Below, piece by piece: positions 29,336 to 38,600 of a stretch of DNA of 43,297 nucleotides. How positions within the stretch are numbered: position 1 is the first letter of the stretch; every line of letters begins with the position of its first letter. The stretch comes from a virus, in the IMG/VR virus record IMGVR_UViG_3300027754_000179, positions 1-43,297 of that record, one strand, 5' to 3'. Made by a program: the position numbers and the translations under genes. Below the pieces are notes generated by a model. The model was not told where the DNA came from. It saw only the letters and a program-made list of their open reading frames with translations, and did not search any database.

Positions 29336-29499
29336 TTTAATACAATACTTAAAAGCAGCAGGATAATGGCACCAGCAGATGCCATCAAGATGCTTTCTAA
29401 TCTTTTAAGTCTTGCTCCTATCGCTTCATATCTTAAAGCACAAATTTCCTCATGAGTGCTTAAACGATGTTCTATGTCGTCTACTTTTGGTGCAGTCAT
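29332..29499 (-). CDS. XhlA-like small membrane protein (55 aa)
   Basis: Charged helical N-terminus (DIEHRLSTHEEICALRYEAI, then GARLKRLE) followed by a C-terminal span (ILMASAGAIILLLLSIVLK). This short helix-plus-tail-anchor layout is that of XhlA-type haemolysin/lysis helpers encoded near holins. AAGGAAATAAAGC precedes ATG 29499. The stop overlaps the next ATG (29332-29335). Confidence 0.65.
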   Translation of the reverse strand: MTAPKVDDIEHRLSTHEEICALRYEAIGARLKRLESILMASAGAIILLLLSIVLK

Positions 29500-29502
29500 G
29501 CT

Positions 29503-29565
29503 TTATTTCCTTCTTCTTCCGTTATTGAGATTTGGAATAGGAATAACTTTGCCCTGTTCTTCCAT
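29503..29565 (-). CDS. Possible 20-residue peptide
   Basis: Starts MEEQGKVIPIPNLNNGRRRK with a basic end. Its ATG overlaps the upstream stop (TAATG, 29565), and GGAAGA lies upstream. No known family. Coupling on both sides is the only support; it may be a leader or spurious. Confidence 0.35.
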   Translation of the reverse strand: MEEQGKVIPIPNLNNGRRRK

Positions 29566-29729
29566 TATTCTTCCGATTTTGGTTCTTCTTTAGGTGCTAC
29601 TAAACCTTGTTCTTTAGCAGCTTCTTGTAAAGCTGTAATTAGGTGAAAGACTTCTTGGTAAGGTTTTGTCCCTAAATACGCCGTAATTTGGTTTGCTAGT
29701 TCAAGTGAAAGTTCTAATTTTTTGTCCAT
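29565..29729 (-). CDS. Small acidic protein in the lysis cassette (54 aa)
   Basis: MDKKLELSLELANQITAYLG, then a helix (KPYQEVFHLITALQEAAKEQ) and an acidic Lys/Glu tail (APKEEPKSEE). No membrane segment. AAGGAAAATAAC precedes ATG 29729. Similar short helical proteins occur between fibre and lysis genes of uncultured phages; function unknown. Confidence 0.55.
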   Translation of the reverse strand: MDKKLELSLELANQITAYLGTKPYQEVFHLITALQEAAKEQGLVAPKEEPKSEE

Positions 29730-29730
29730 G

Positions 29731-29808
29731 TTATTTTCCTTGTTTATTGAATAATTTAGCTAAGTATAACTTACCTTTTTGAATAATTTTAGTAAAAAAT
29801 GTCTTCAT
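29731..29808 (-). CDS. Possible 25-residue basic amphipathic peptide
   Basis: MKTFFTKIIQKGKLYLAKLF and a short basic end. It would form an amphipathic, positively charged helix. AAAGAGC precedes the ATG. It fills the gap between the adhesin stop (29818) and the next gene, and its last codons hold the next ribosome-binding site. Weakly supported. Confidence 0.35.
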   Translation of the reverse strand: MKTFFTKIIQKGKLYLAKLFNKQGK

Positions 29809-29817
29809 TTTTGCTCT

Positions 29818-32800
29818 TTAAAATAATAAGAAATAGTTGCTATTAGCTGCACTTGGGACTGCTCCAAATATCCAGCCAGTATTATTGCTTACATTAGTTG
29901 AGTTTGCCCCTGCATACCATGTAGTTGCTGGGGTGGCATTTGAGTCTTGAATTGATAAATAATCTATGCCGCTAATGACACCGCCCCCAGTTTTAGTTAA
30001 TGTTGACTGTGTTGCAGCCGTTGATGAATTAAGTGTAACTACGTTGCCAGATGTGCCTGTGATTGTCCAATCAGCTACTGTTGTAGTGCCGCTTGCTGGT
30101 AGTGTAATAGTATGAGCCACAGTTTTAGTTGAGGCTAAAGTATTAAATGTATTATTGCCTGTAAATGTAGTTGTAGAGATTCCTGTGGCACCGCCTATTG
30201 TTAAATTATTATATGTCAATCCGCCGCCTGCAAAAGTTCTAGCAGTTGTTGTGGTATTGGATAATACAATGTTAGCCGTGTTTTTATTAAATGTTAAGCC
30301 TGTGGTAGTGGCTGTATTCCAAACAGTGCCTGTACCTGATAATGTCCATGTACCTGAACCCATTGTGATGGTTCTTGTATTGGCATTAGAGCTTGAGAAA
30401 TTAGCAGCTGTAAAGTTTTGGTTACTTGCATTAAATGTGCCGTTAGTTAATGTATAAGTATTATTTGAAACAAAAGTATCTCCTAATGCAACTGTACCCC
30501 CAACGCCGTTTTGAGTAATAGCATAAAGTGTTTTACTAGCGGAGGTAATTGTTTGCGTACCTGATGTTGCGGCAAATGTCCAAATACCTGTACCTGTAGT
30601 AAAGGTCATGCCAGACGCTAAAGTTAAGTTACCATAAAATGTACAAGTGGCTGTTGATGGAGACCATGTACCAGTAAAGCCTGTAAAGTCTAATGACTTT
30701 ACTACTGAAGCTGTTGTTAAAGTAAGAGCATAAGTACCCGTAGTAAAGTTAAAGTCAAATGCATTAGTAGATGTGCCGCCAGTCGTATGAGTTGTAACAG
30801 TAGTAGCAGTAGCGCTATTGTTTGATATGTTTACAGTTGGGGTGCCAGTGTAGGTAAGGTTTGTAGCTGTTGCAGTTGTCCATACAGTGCCAGAGCCAGT
30901 AGTTGTGATGTTTCCAGTACCAAATTGAATAGCTCGTGTGTTTGAGTTACTCGATGAAAATGTTAGTGTACTTAGTGTCTGGTTATTTAAATTTAACGTA
31001 CCATTAGTTAAGGTTGTTGCATTATTAATAGACGCGGCATCTGCTAACTGAACTGTGCCACCTACACCATTGATTGTGATTGGATTAATTGTCTTGCCAG
31101 CTGATGTTAGAACTTGAGTTCCAGATGTCGCAGTAAATGATATAGCGCCTGTACTTGCAGTACATGTCATGCCAGATACTAGTGTTAGGTTGCCTGAGGT
31201 AATAGACATTGTTGATGTGCCGCCTGACCACGTTCCAGTAAATCCAGTCCAGTCAAGCGATGCCATTGATCCAGTAACTGTAATTATATCCGTACCAGCA
31301 GTACCAAATGAAAATTGGTTACCTGATCCAGATCCTACAGTAAATGGTACTGTGAATGCGCCAAATGTAAATGTTCTAGTACCTGTTGATCCTGAATAAT
31401 TTGAAACAATTTTTGCTGTGCCTGAGTAGGTCAAGCCAGAACTTGTACTCCAAATTGTTGCAGCATTACCAGTTAAAGTAATTTGGCCTGTACCAAAGTC
31501 AATAGAATGAGCGCTTGAGCCACCTCCACTAAATGTAGTACAAGTTAATGTGTTACTTCCTAATATTAATGATCCTACATTCGTAAAACTATAAGTACCT
31601 GTAGCTGTAAGAATTCCAGAAGGAGATAATGTTAATGTGCCAAAAGAGTGACTAACCGATACAGGGGCTAAAGTGCCATTAATAAAAGTAGCAGATCCCC
31701 CTGGAGAATCTTGCAATAACGTATATCCTCCACTAATAGTTTGCGAATTTAAATCAAGGGTGCCATTATTTAAATATATTCCGTCGGTTGAAAAAGTTGT
31801 AGCATCTAATAATTTAACAGAAGTGCCTGTGTTACTAATTGAGGTGGTAAGTAGTGTTTTACCAGCCGAAGTAATTGTTTGTACACCAGAAGTTCCTGAA
31901 AAAATCCATCTACTAGTAAAACTGCCTCCTGATACTGTCATGCCTGATACAAGCTTGAAATTACCATATATCAATATTGCGGCAGTAGATCCAAAAGCCC
32001 AGGTACCTGTAAAGCCTGTAAAGTCTAATCCTCTGAAATAAGAGTTAGTTGTTGTAGTAAGAGTGTATGTGCCCGTAGTAAAATTAAAATTAAATGAATT
32101 ATTTTCTGTGCCACCTGTTGTGCCTGCAGTTATAGTAGTGGCTGTGGCACCAGAGTTGGAAATATTAACTGTAGGCGTGCCTGTGTAAGTAAGGTTTGTA
32201 GCAGTAGCAGTTGTCCATGCAGTACCAGAACCTGTGGTAGTTATGTTACCTGTGCCAAAAATAATTGAACGAACATTAGTATTAGTTGATGAGAATAAAC
32301 CTGTAGATAATGTGGCTGTGTTAGTGCCTACATCTAAAGTACCATTTGTTAAGGTATAGGTTCTATTGGCATCCATTGTTGTGGTGCCTGATGCTAATCG
32401 TACTGTGCCACCAACACCATCTTGTGTAATAGAGGGTAATGATTTACTAGCTGATGTAATTGTTTGTGTTCCAGAGGTTGCAGCAAAAGTCCAAGCGCCA
32501 TTACCTGCGGTAAATGTCATGCCAGATACTAGAGTTAATGAACCATAAAATGTGCATGTGTTACCACTAGGTGACCATGAACCAGTGAAACCTGTAAAAT
32601 TTAATGATCCAACAACAGATCCTGATGACAATGTTAGTGCATATGTACCAGTTGTAAAATTAAAATTAAATGCATTAGTTGCCGCTCCGCCTACTGTGTT
32701 TGGAATAATACTCGTGGCTGTTGCGGAATTATTAGATATGTTGACTGTAGGCGTACCTGTGTAAGTAAGGTTTGTAGCTATACCAGTTGTCCAAGCAGTT

Positions 32801-33939
32801 CCAGAGCCAGTAGTAGTGATAGCGCCTGTACCAAAAGCAATGACACGAGTATTGGAATTAGACGATGAAAAGGATCCGCAAGATAATGTAGTTGTATTAG
32901 TGCTAAGTGTTATAGTTCCATTTCCTAATGTAACAGCAGCTGTTGCTGTAACAGCGCTTGGAAGTGTCCAGTTTCCACTTACACCATTAAATGTTAATGA
33001 TGAAAAAGTTTTTCCATTGGTTGTAATTGTTTTGGCTGATGTTGCGGCCATAGTAATAGTATTTGCATTAGTTGATGCACTAAATGATCCTCCACTTGGA
33101 AAGGATAAAGTTCCATAAACAGATAGTGTAGATGAAGCGGCTCCTAATACAATTGCTTGAGACGCAGTAACTGATAAGTCTCCACAAACACCCGCACCAC
33201 ACGTAATAGTGCCCGTACCAGACGATGTATCAATGTTAACAATTTCATTTTGTACTGGGGGCTTAATAGTTCCAGGAATTCCTCCTGATGTATTAGCCCA
33301 ATTACCTGTTGTTGTTGTATCCCAGGTACCTGTACCACCAACCCAGTAAAGCGTACGAGTAGGCACAAATGATATGTTAATGGCTGACCACCCTAATCCT
33401 ACAGTTGTAGTTGCGGTTCTAACAGCTGATGCTCCAGCCGCAGCTTGTAACTCGTCTACTAGTAACAAGCCGCTGACACTGCCCGTGCTACCTGAGTTTA
33501 CTCTTGATGTGGTGCCAGCAGGTGCAGTAAATGTGGAGGCGCTAATTGAGCTGCATGCATATATACTTATGATGTAGTCATTAGCATAAGTTGTTGTTTG
33601 AGAAACAGTTGCGGGAGCTGTTGATATACCTGTAGCCATAGTGCCAACAACATCATAACTACCAGCTCCGCTATAACAGAGCATAACCGCTTTAGATGTT
33701 GTTCCACTTAATGTAAGTGCTACAGATGCTTCAGAAGAACTTGCGTATCGGGTAAGTATTGTAACAAATCTACTAACACCTTGAGCATAACGTTGGGTCC
33801 AGCCAGTAGGTGTAGTAGGTGTTGCGGAACCTGTGGTAACAATAATTAATAAGTTACCTTCATTATAAAAAGGGGGAACGGTTACCGTTGGGTTAGTTCC
33901 TGTTGCTACTGCACCTGGGGCTACGAATGCTATTGCCAT
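29818..33939 (-). CDS. Giant repetitive adhesin/tail fibre (1373 aa)
   Basis: N-terminal about 195 residues form a distinct beta domain (MAIAFVAPGAVATGTNPTVT...), followed by LYWVGGTGTWDTTTTGNWA, the start motif of many repetitive surface proteins. The rest is a Thr/Ser/Gly-rich beta-helix-like array of at least four modules built on SSxNxNxRxIxFGTGxITTTG, SGTxWTTATATNLTYTGTPT, VNIS, FNFNFTTGTYALTL, LDFTGFTGTW and LVSGMTFTAGNG. Modules are 130-290 residues apart and partly near-identical, which permits recombination. It probably binds the host surface. No S74 or lyase domain seen. It ends FGAVPSAANSNYFLLF. ATG at 33939 is four bases from the upstream stop. Confidence 0.7.
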   Translation of the reverse strand: MAIAFVAPGAVATGTNPTVTVPPFYNEGNLLIIVTTGSATPTTPTGWTQRYAQGVSRFVTILTRYASSSEASVALTLSGTTSKAVMLCYSGAGSYDVVGTMATGISTAPATVSQTTTYANDYIISIYACSSISASTFTAPAGTTSRVNSGSTGSVSGLLLVDELQAAAGASAVRTATTTVGLGWSAINISFVPTRTLYWVGGTGTWDTTTTGNWANTSGGIPGTIKPPVQNEIVNIDTSSGTGTITCGAGVCGDLSVTASQAIVLGAASSTLSVYGTLSFPSGGSFSASTNANTITMAATSAKTITTNGKTFSSLTFNGVSGNWTLPSAVTATAAVTLGNGTITLSTNTTTLSCGSFSSSNSNTRVIAFGTGAITTTGSGTAWTTGIATNLTYTGTPTVNISNNSATATSIIPNTVGGAATNAFNFNFTTGTYALTLSSGSVVGSLNFTGFTGSWSPSGNTCTFYGSLTLVSGMTFTAGNGAWTFAATSGTQTITSASKSLPSITQDGVGGTVRLASGTTTMDANRTYTLTNGTLDVGTNTATLSTGLFSSTNTNVRSIIFGTGNITTTGSGTAWTTATATNLTYTGTPTVNISNSGATATTITAGTTGGTENNSFNFNFTTGTYTLTTTTNSYFRGLDFTGFTGTWAFGSTAAILIYGNFKLVSGMTVSGGSFTSRWIFSGTSGVQTITSAGKTLLTTSISNTGTSVKLLDATTFSTDGIYLNNGTLDLNSQTISGGYTLLQDSPGGSATFINGTLAPVSVSHSFGTLTLSPSGILTATGTYSFTNVGSLILGSNTLTCTTFSGGGSSAHSIDFGTGQITLTGNAATIWSTSSGLTYSGTAKIVSNYSGSTGTRTFTFGAFTVPFTVGSGSGNQFSFGTAGTDIITVTGSMASLDWTGFTGTWSGGTSTMSITSGNLTLVSGMTCTASTGAISFTATSGTQVLTSAGKTINPITINGVGGTVQLADAASINNATTLTNGTLNLNNQTLSTLTFSSSNSNTRAIQFGTGNITTTGSGTVWTTATATNLTYTGTPTVNISNNSATATTVTTHTTGGTSTNAFDFNFTTGTYALTLTTASVVKSLDFTGFTGTWSPSTATCTFYGNLTLASGMTFTTGTGIWTFAATSGTQTITSASKTLYAITQNGVGGTVALGDTFVSNNTYTLTNGTFNASNQNFTAANFSSSNANTRTITMGSGTWTLSGTGTVWNTATTTGLTFNKNTANIVLSNTTTTARTFAGGGLTYNNLTIGGATGISTTTFTGNNTFNTLASTKTVAHTITLPASGTTTVADWTITGTSGNVVTLNSSTAATQSTLTKTGGGVISGIDYLSIQDSNATPATTWYAGANSTNVSNNTGWIFGAVPSAANSNYFLLF

Positions 33940-33942
33940 TTA

Positions 33943-35160
33943 TTAAGCCTGTGTTGCTACTGCAACAACATCCCAGAATGAATCAGCTGCATTCCATACG
34001 CAACCTACATAGTATGTCTTACCTACGCCTGTAGTTGTTGGCAATGTGGTACCGATGACTCGGTAACCAGTAGAAGTTGTTGTCCATGAGATAGTTTGTG
34101 CGGCAGCACTATAAATACGAATTGATAGTTTTTGTCCGTCTGTTGGGGTACCGCTTGGTACTGCAAAAGAAGCTGTAGCACCTAAGGCTGTAATGTTGTA
34201 TTGATCTGAGGCATCACTTGTTGGGGTGATTGTACCACCTGCAGCGCCAGTAATTGAGGTAACTCTTGATGTAATACGTTTGTTAGTTAATGTCTGTGTA
34301 TCTGTTGTACCTACAATAGCGCCACTTGGTGCGGTTAATGTAGTTCCCCATGAAGTACCTGAAGTGACTACTGCAATACCTGATCCAGATGGATAGGTCA
34401 TTGGTGCTGTGTTTGTTACTGATACTGCTCCTGTAGCTGATGTATTTGTGCTTAATCCAGAACTTGATGTAAATGAAGTTACACCAGAATTAGATAATGT
34501 GCCTGTGCTAAATAACAGCCCTGTGCCTACACTAATTGCGCTAATGGCAGTTCCATCGCCTTGTAAAATACCAGTGATTGATGTTGCTAAAGTAATTGCT
34601 GGTGTAGTTGTTGGATTTGCTACAGTTCCAGTAAAGCCGTTGGCAGATACTACGGATACTGTAGTTACCGTACCACCTGATCCAGTGGATGTTAAAGTAC
34701 CAGCAGATAAAGTTAATCCAGATCCAACAGTAATTTCTTCAGCGGAGCCAGTAGAGGCAGTTGTTCTACCTAATAGTCTTGCAGTAGCCATTGTAAGGCC
34801 GTTAGCTGATGCGTAAGCTGATGGAGCTACATAATCAGTTGCTGCAACTGCAGCACTAATTGCAGTACCGTTGCCTTTTAAGACGCCTGTAATTGTTGTC
34901 GTTAATGTGATTGCTGGAGTTGTTGTGGAGGTAGCAACTGTGCCTGCAAATCCATTAGCTGAAACAACAGAAACTGAAGTTACCGTGCCATTAACTGCAG
35001 AGCTCGCAATCACCTTAACAACACCAGCATCGTTATAAAATAGTTTACCGTCAGGTATGTTAATAGCTAATTCACCGTTTGCTAAATCGACAGCAGCGGG
35101 CGTATTAGTAGCAGTGGTGCTGTAATATAATTGTATGGGCGTATAGCCTGATTGTGCCAT
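33943..35160 (-). CDS. Tail fibre protein, QLYYSTTATNTP type
   Basis: 405 residues. The N-terminus GYTPIQLYYSTTATNTPAAV, DLANGELAINIPDGKLFYND is a particle-attachment module found at the start of many phage fibre or tropism-determinant proteins. Two copies of VTSVSVVSANGFxGTVAxxT (about 59-78 and 167-186) make a repeat shaft. The C-terminal about 110 residues form a globular tip (SFAVPSGTPTDGQKLSIRIY; GKTYYVGCVWNAADSFWDVV), a common fibre end with one exposed cysteine. ATG 35160 uses AGAGGT from the HNH gene end. Confidence 0.7.
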   Translation of the reverse strand: MAQSGYTPIQLYYSTTATNTPAAVDLANGELAINIPDGKLFYNDAGVVKVIASSAVNGTVTSVSVVSANGFAGTVATSTTTPAITLTTTITGVLKGNGTAISAAVAATDYVAPSAYASANGLTMATARLLGRTTASTGSAEEITVGSGLTLSAGTLTSTGSGGTVTTVSVVSANGFTGTVANPTTTPAITLATSITGILQGDGTAISAISVGTGLLFSTGTLSNSGVTSFTSSSGLSTNTSATGAVSVTNTAPMTYPSGSGIAVVTSGTSWGTTLTAPSGAIVGTTDTQTLTNKRITSRVTSITGAAGGTITPTSDASDQYNITALGATASFAVPSGTPTDGQKLSIRIYSAAAQTISWTTTSTGYRVIGTTLPTTTGVGKTYYVGCVWNAADSFWDVVAVATQA

Positions 35161-35162
35161 AA

Positions 35163-35651
35163 TTAGACCTCTAAATTAAATTTGTTGGATTTAAGCAAAT
35201 TCAAATCCCTGCTTATTATTTGTAAATTATCATGCGTATGTAAGCCGCATACTAGATCATTTTTTAAAGGTATTACATGATCAACATGATAAATAATTCC
35301 ACTAGACTCGCTTAAAATCCTAGCTTTTTGATAAAACTCTTTAATTCTATTTTCATCTGCCCATTTTGGAGTGCAGGTTAACTTTAAAGCTCTTCTTTTG
35401 TTTGCGTAAAAAACAGTTAATTCTTTGTTTTCTTTTCTCCAATTAGCAAAATAATTTCGCATTTTTTCTTTTGCTTTTAGACGGTATTGTTCTCTTGTTT
35501 TTAAAACTTTATCTTTATTTTCTTCTCTGTATTCAAACGTTCTTTTGTTATCGCAAATTTTGCACCATTTTTGCTTTCCGTCCTTAGAATCTTTTCGATT
35601 GTAAAATGCAGAAAAATCTTTAATTTTATTGCATTTAGAACAAGTTTTCAA
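35163..35651 (-). CDS. Free-standing HNH endonuclease between fibre genes
   Basis: 162 residues from a TTG at 35651, with GGAGG upstream and a TTGA overlap. N-terminal Cys4 finger CSKCNKIKDFSAFYNRKDSK...CKIC, basic helical middle, then the HNH core HVDHVIPLKNDLVCGLHTHDN, written in two parts: IIYHVDHVIPLKNDL and HTHDNLQIISRDLN. Homing-type HNH enzymes cut intron- or gene-less alleles and spread the gene. It is placed inside a fibre cassette, which suggests insertion into a fibre locus. The Cys4 finger matches that of the HNH-DUF3310 fusion at 10425-11093. Confidence 0.85.
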   Translation of the reverse strand: MKTCSKCNKIKDFSAFYNRKDSKDGKQKWCKICDNKRTFEYREENKDKVLKTREQYRLKAKEKMRNYFANWRKENKELTVFYANKRRALKLTCTPKWADENRIKEFYQKARILSESSGIIYHVDHVIPLKNDLVCGLHTHDNLQIISRDLNLLKSNKFNLEV

Positions 35652-38600
35652 AATGAGCCTCCAGAGATACCGCCTGTTGATGTTAACACACCAGTAGACG
35701 GGTTAAAAGTCAATTTTGTTGAGGTAACTCTTTGCGGTAAGTTACCCGTATTTGCAGTCACCCAAGTTGGGTAAACTGTCGCGTTAGTTGTGGTATCGTC
35801 AGTAATACCTGTATTTGTTGTATTTGTGGCGTTTGTAGCATTTGTAGCGTTAGTTACGGCTGTAGCGCCAATAGCGGTTACGATTTCTGATCCTGTTGCT
35901 GCCGTAAATGCGGATGTTCCGTTACCAAAAACAATGCCAGATAAGGTTGTGGCCCCAGTACCGCCGTTAGCTACATTCAATGTACCAGCTAAAGTCACTG
36001 CGCCAGAGGTAGCTGAATTTGGTGTAAATCCTGTAGTACCTGCGCTAAATGTAGTTACCGCTGAAACTGCGCCTGGGGTTGCCCATGTAGGAACGCCTGC
36101 GACTACAGTTAAAACTTGGCTACTTGATCCAATAGCTATAAATCCTGTAGCACCTGATCCTGTTTGATATGGTAATGAATTAGCAGCACCACCAGCTATA
36201 TTAGTCGCTGTTGTAGCAGATGTGGCTGTTGTAGCTGTAGTTGCAGTCGCTGCATTGCCAGATATGTTAATTCCCCAAGTTCCAGTAGCATCAGTACCGT
36301 CGGCTTTTGGAGCGCCTAAAGTGTTATAAGATATAGTTTGTGCAGCAGAGCCATTAAACGTAGTGCCTGAAGCAGCTCCAGAACCGCCGTTATTAAATGT
36401 AAGAGAATTAGAAGTGTTGGCAGTAACCGTAGCAGACCCACCCAAACTGATATTACTACCGTTGACGGTGATTGAACTATTAGCTAATTGGACATTGCTG
36501 ATAGTGCCTGAAAGGTCTGTAGTAGGTACTGTTGCTGAAGCTGTAAATGCTGATGTTCCATTTCCTGAAACATAGCCAGTAAGCGTAACTGCACCTGTGC
36601 CACCTTGATTTACAGCAATAGTTCCTGATGTAATTTGGTTTGCTGCAATAGCAATTGATGTATCCGTAGCAGAAGTAATTTGACCTTGTGCATTAATTGC
36701 AATGACTGGAACAGATGATGCGGAACCATATGTAGCAGCAGCTACACCAGTATTTGAAATATTAAATGTTGTTGCTGGCGATAGGTTTAATCCCGTGCCT
36801 GCTGAATAAGTAATTGGAGCGCCAAACTGAACAAAAATTAATGGTGTTGTACCAACAACAATAGGTAATTGAGTTTGTTGAACAAATGATGTATTTGCTT
36901 GAGTTGATCCTTGTAAAACAAATACAAAGTCACCAGCATCAATTTCATTTATGCCTGTTCCTGCTGTATCATAATCGGTAGCTCTAGTAAGTACCCAAGG
37001 GACTAATGCTGATCCTATTGCTGTTACTGTATATACGCCATTATATGCATCAAAACCTCCCACTGCAGGCTCATCTTTAATTAATACACGTACACCAATG
37101 TCAGTTACAGTAAATGTATGGCCATCTATAGAAAGCGTAGAATAAGGTGCGTTTTTTGTAATAGTGGCGCCAACACCTGAAGTACCATTGTTATAAGTGT
37201 ATGCACCTAATGCTGTTGTTGTTGCATACTGTACTGGCTGATGAAAATTAAGCCCTGAAGCAACAGAATCAACATACTGTTTAGTAGCTAATTCAAGAGC
37301 TGATGTTGGGTCTTGAGTTACTGTAACGGTTGTCAATCCTGCTAATGTAGAAGCAGTTGCGCCCAATGCAACATTTGTAGATCCAATAGTGACAGAACTA
37401 TTTGTTAGTGATGCGTTACCAATATTAGTTAGTGTGTTTGTCGAGCCACTAATTGATTTGTTAGTAAGCGTATCTGATGTGTCTGTACCTACTAAAGTTG
37501 TTGTAGAGGTAGGTAATGTAATGGTCCCTGTATTTGTAATGCTAGAGATTACAGGTGTAGTAAGTGTTTTATTTGTAAGTGTTTGCGTGCCAGTAAGTGT
37601 AGCTACAGTGGAGTCAATCGCCACTGTAACTGCGGTTGAACCATCATAAGACGTTCCAGTCAATCCAGTGCCAATCGTTAATGCGTTTGGATTTGCCGCC
37701 GTAATTGTGCCTGAGCTACCAAGACTTACTGTTGTTCCGTTGTATGTAACTGAGCTGTTAGTAAGTGAGCCGTTGCCAATATTGCTTAATGTGTTGTCAT
37801 TGCCACTAATTGTTTTGTTAGTGAGTGTTTGAGTGCCTGTCAATGTTGCAACGGTTGAATCAATTGCAATTGTTACTGGAGCAGATCCATTAAAACTTGT
37901 TCCTGTTAAGCCAGTGCCTATTGTTAATGTGTCAATTGAAGCTGTGATAGTAATTGATGAGCCAAGGCTTACAGGTGTTCCATTAATTGTAATTGAACTG
38001 TTATCTAATGCTATGTTAGGTATAGCTGTTAATGTATTTGTGGCGCCACTTATTGATTTACCAGTTAATGTTTGTGTACCAGTAAGTGTGACTACCGTGG
38101 AATCAATAGCAATAGTAACTGCTGCTGACCCATTATAACTTGTACCAGAAAGGCCTGTACCAATCGTTAATGGATAAGCAACAGATGCTGTAATTGTATC
38201 TGTTCCACCTAAACTTATTGTCGTGCCATTGATTGTAAATGAGCTATTAGTTAAAGATGCATTAGGAATATTTGTTAATGTATTGAGTGATGCATTTATT
38301 GTTACACCAGTAAATGATGTAATAGTGCCACCTAATGAAACTGTAGTTGATCCAATAGTAATTGAGCTATTAGTTAATGATGCGTTTGCAATGTTAGTAA
38401 GCGTGTTGCTTGTACCGCTTATGGTTTTATTTGTAAGTGTTTGCGTGCCTGTAAGCGTTACTACAGTTGAGTCAATAGCAAAAGTTTTTGCAACAGATCC
38501 ATCATAACTACCACCAGTAAGGCCAGTTCCTGCAGTTAGTGCATATGGATTAACCGTTGAAATAGTTCCAGAGCCACCTAGCGCAACTGTTACACCATTA

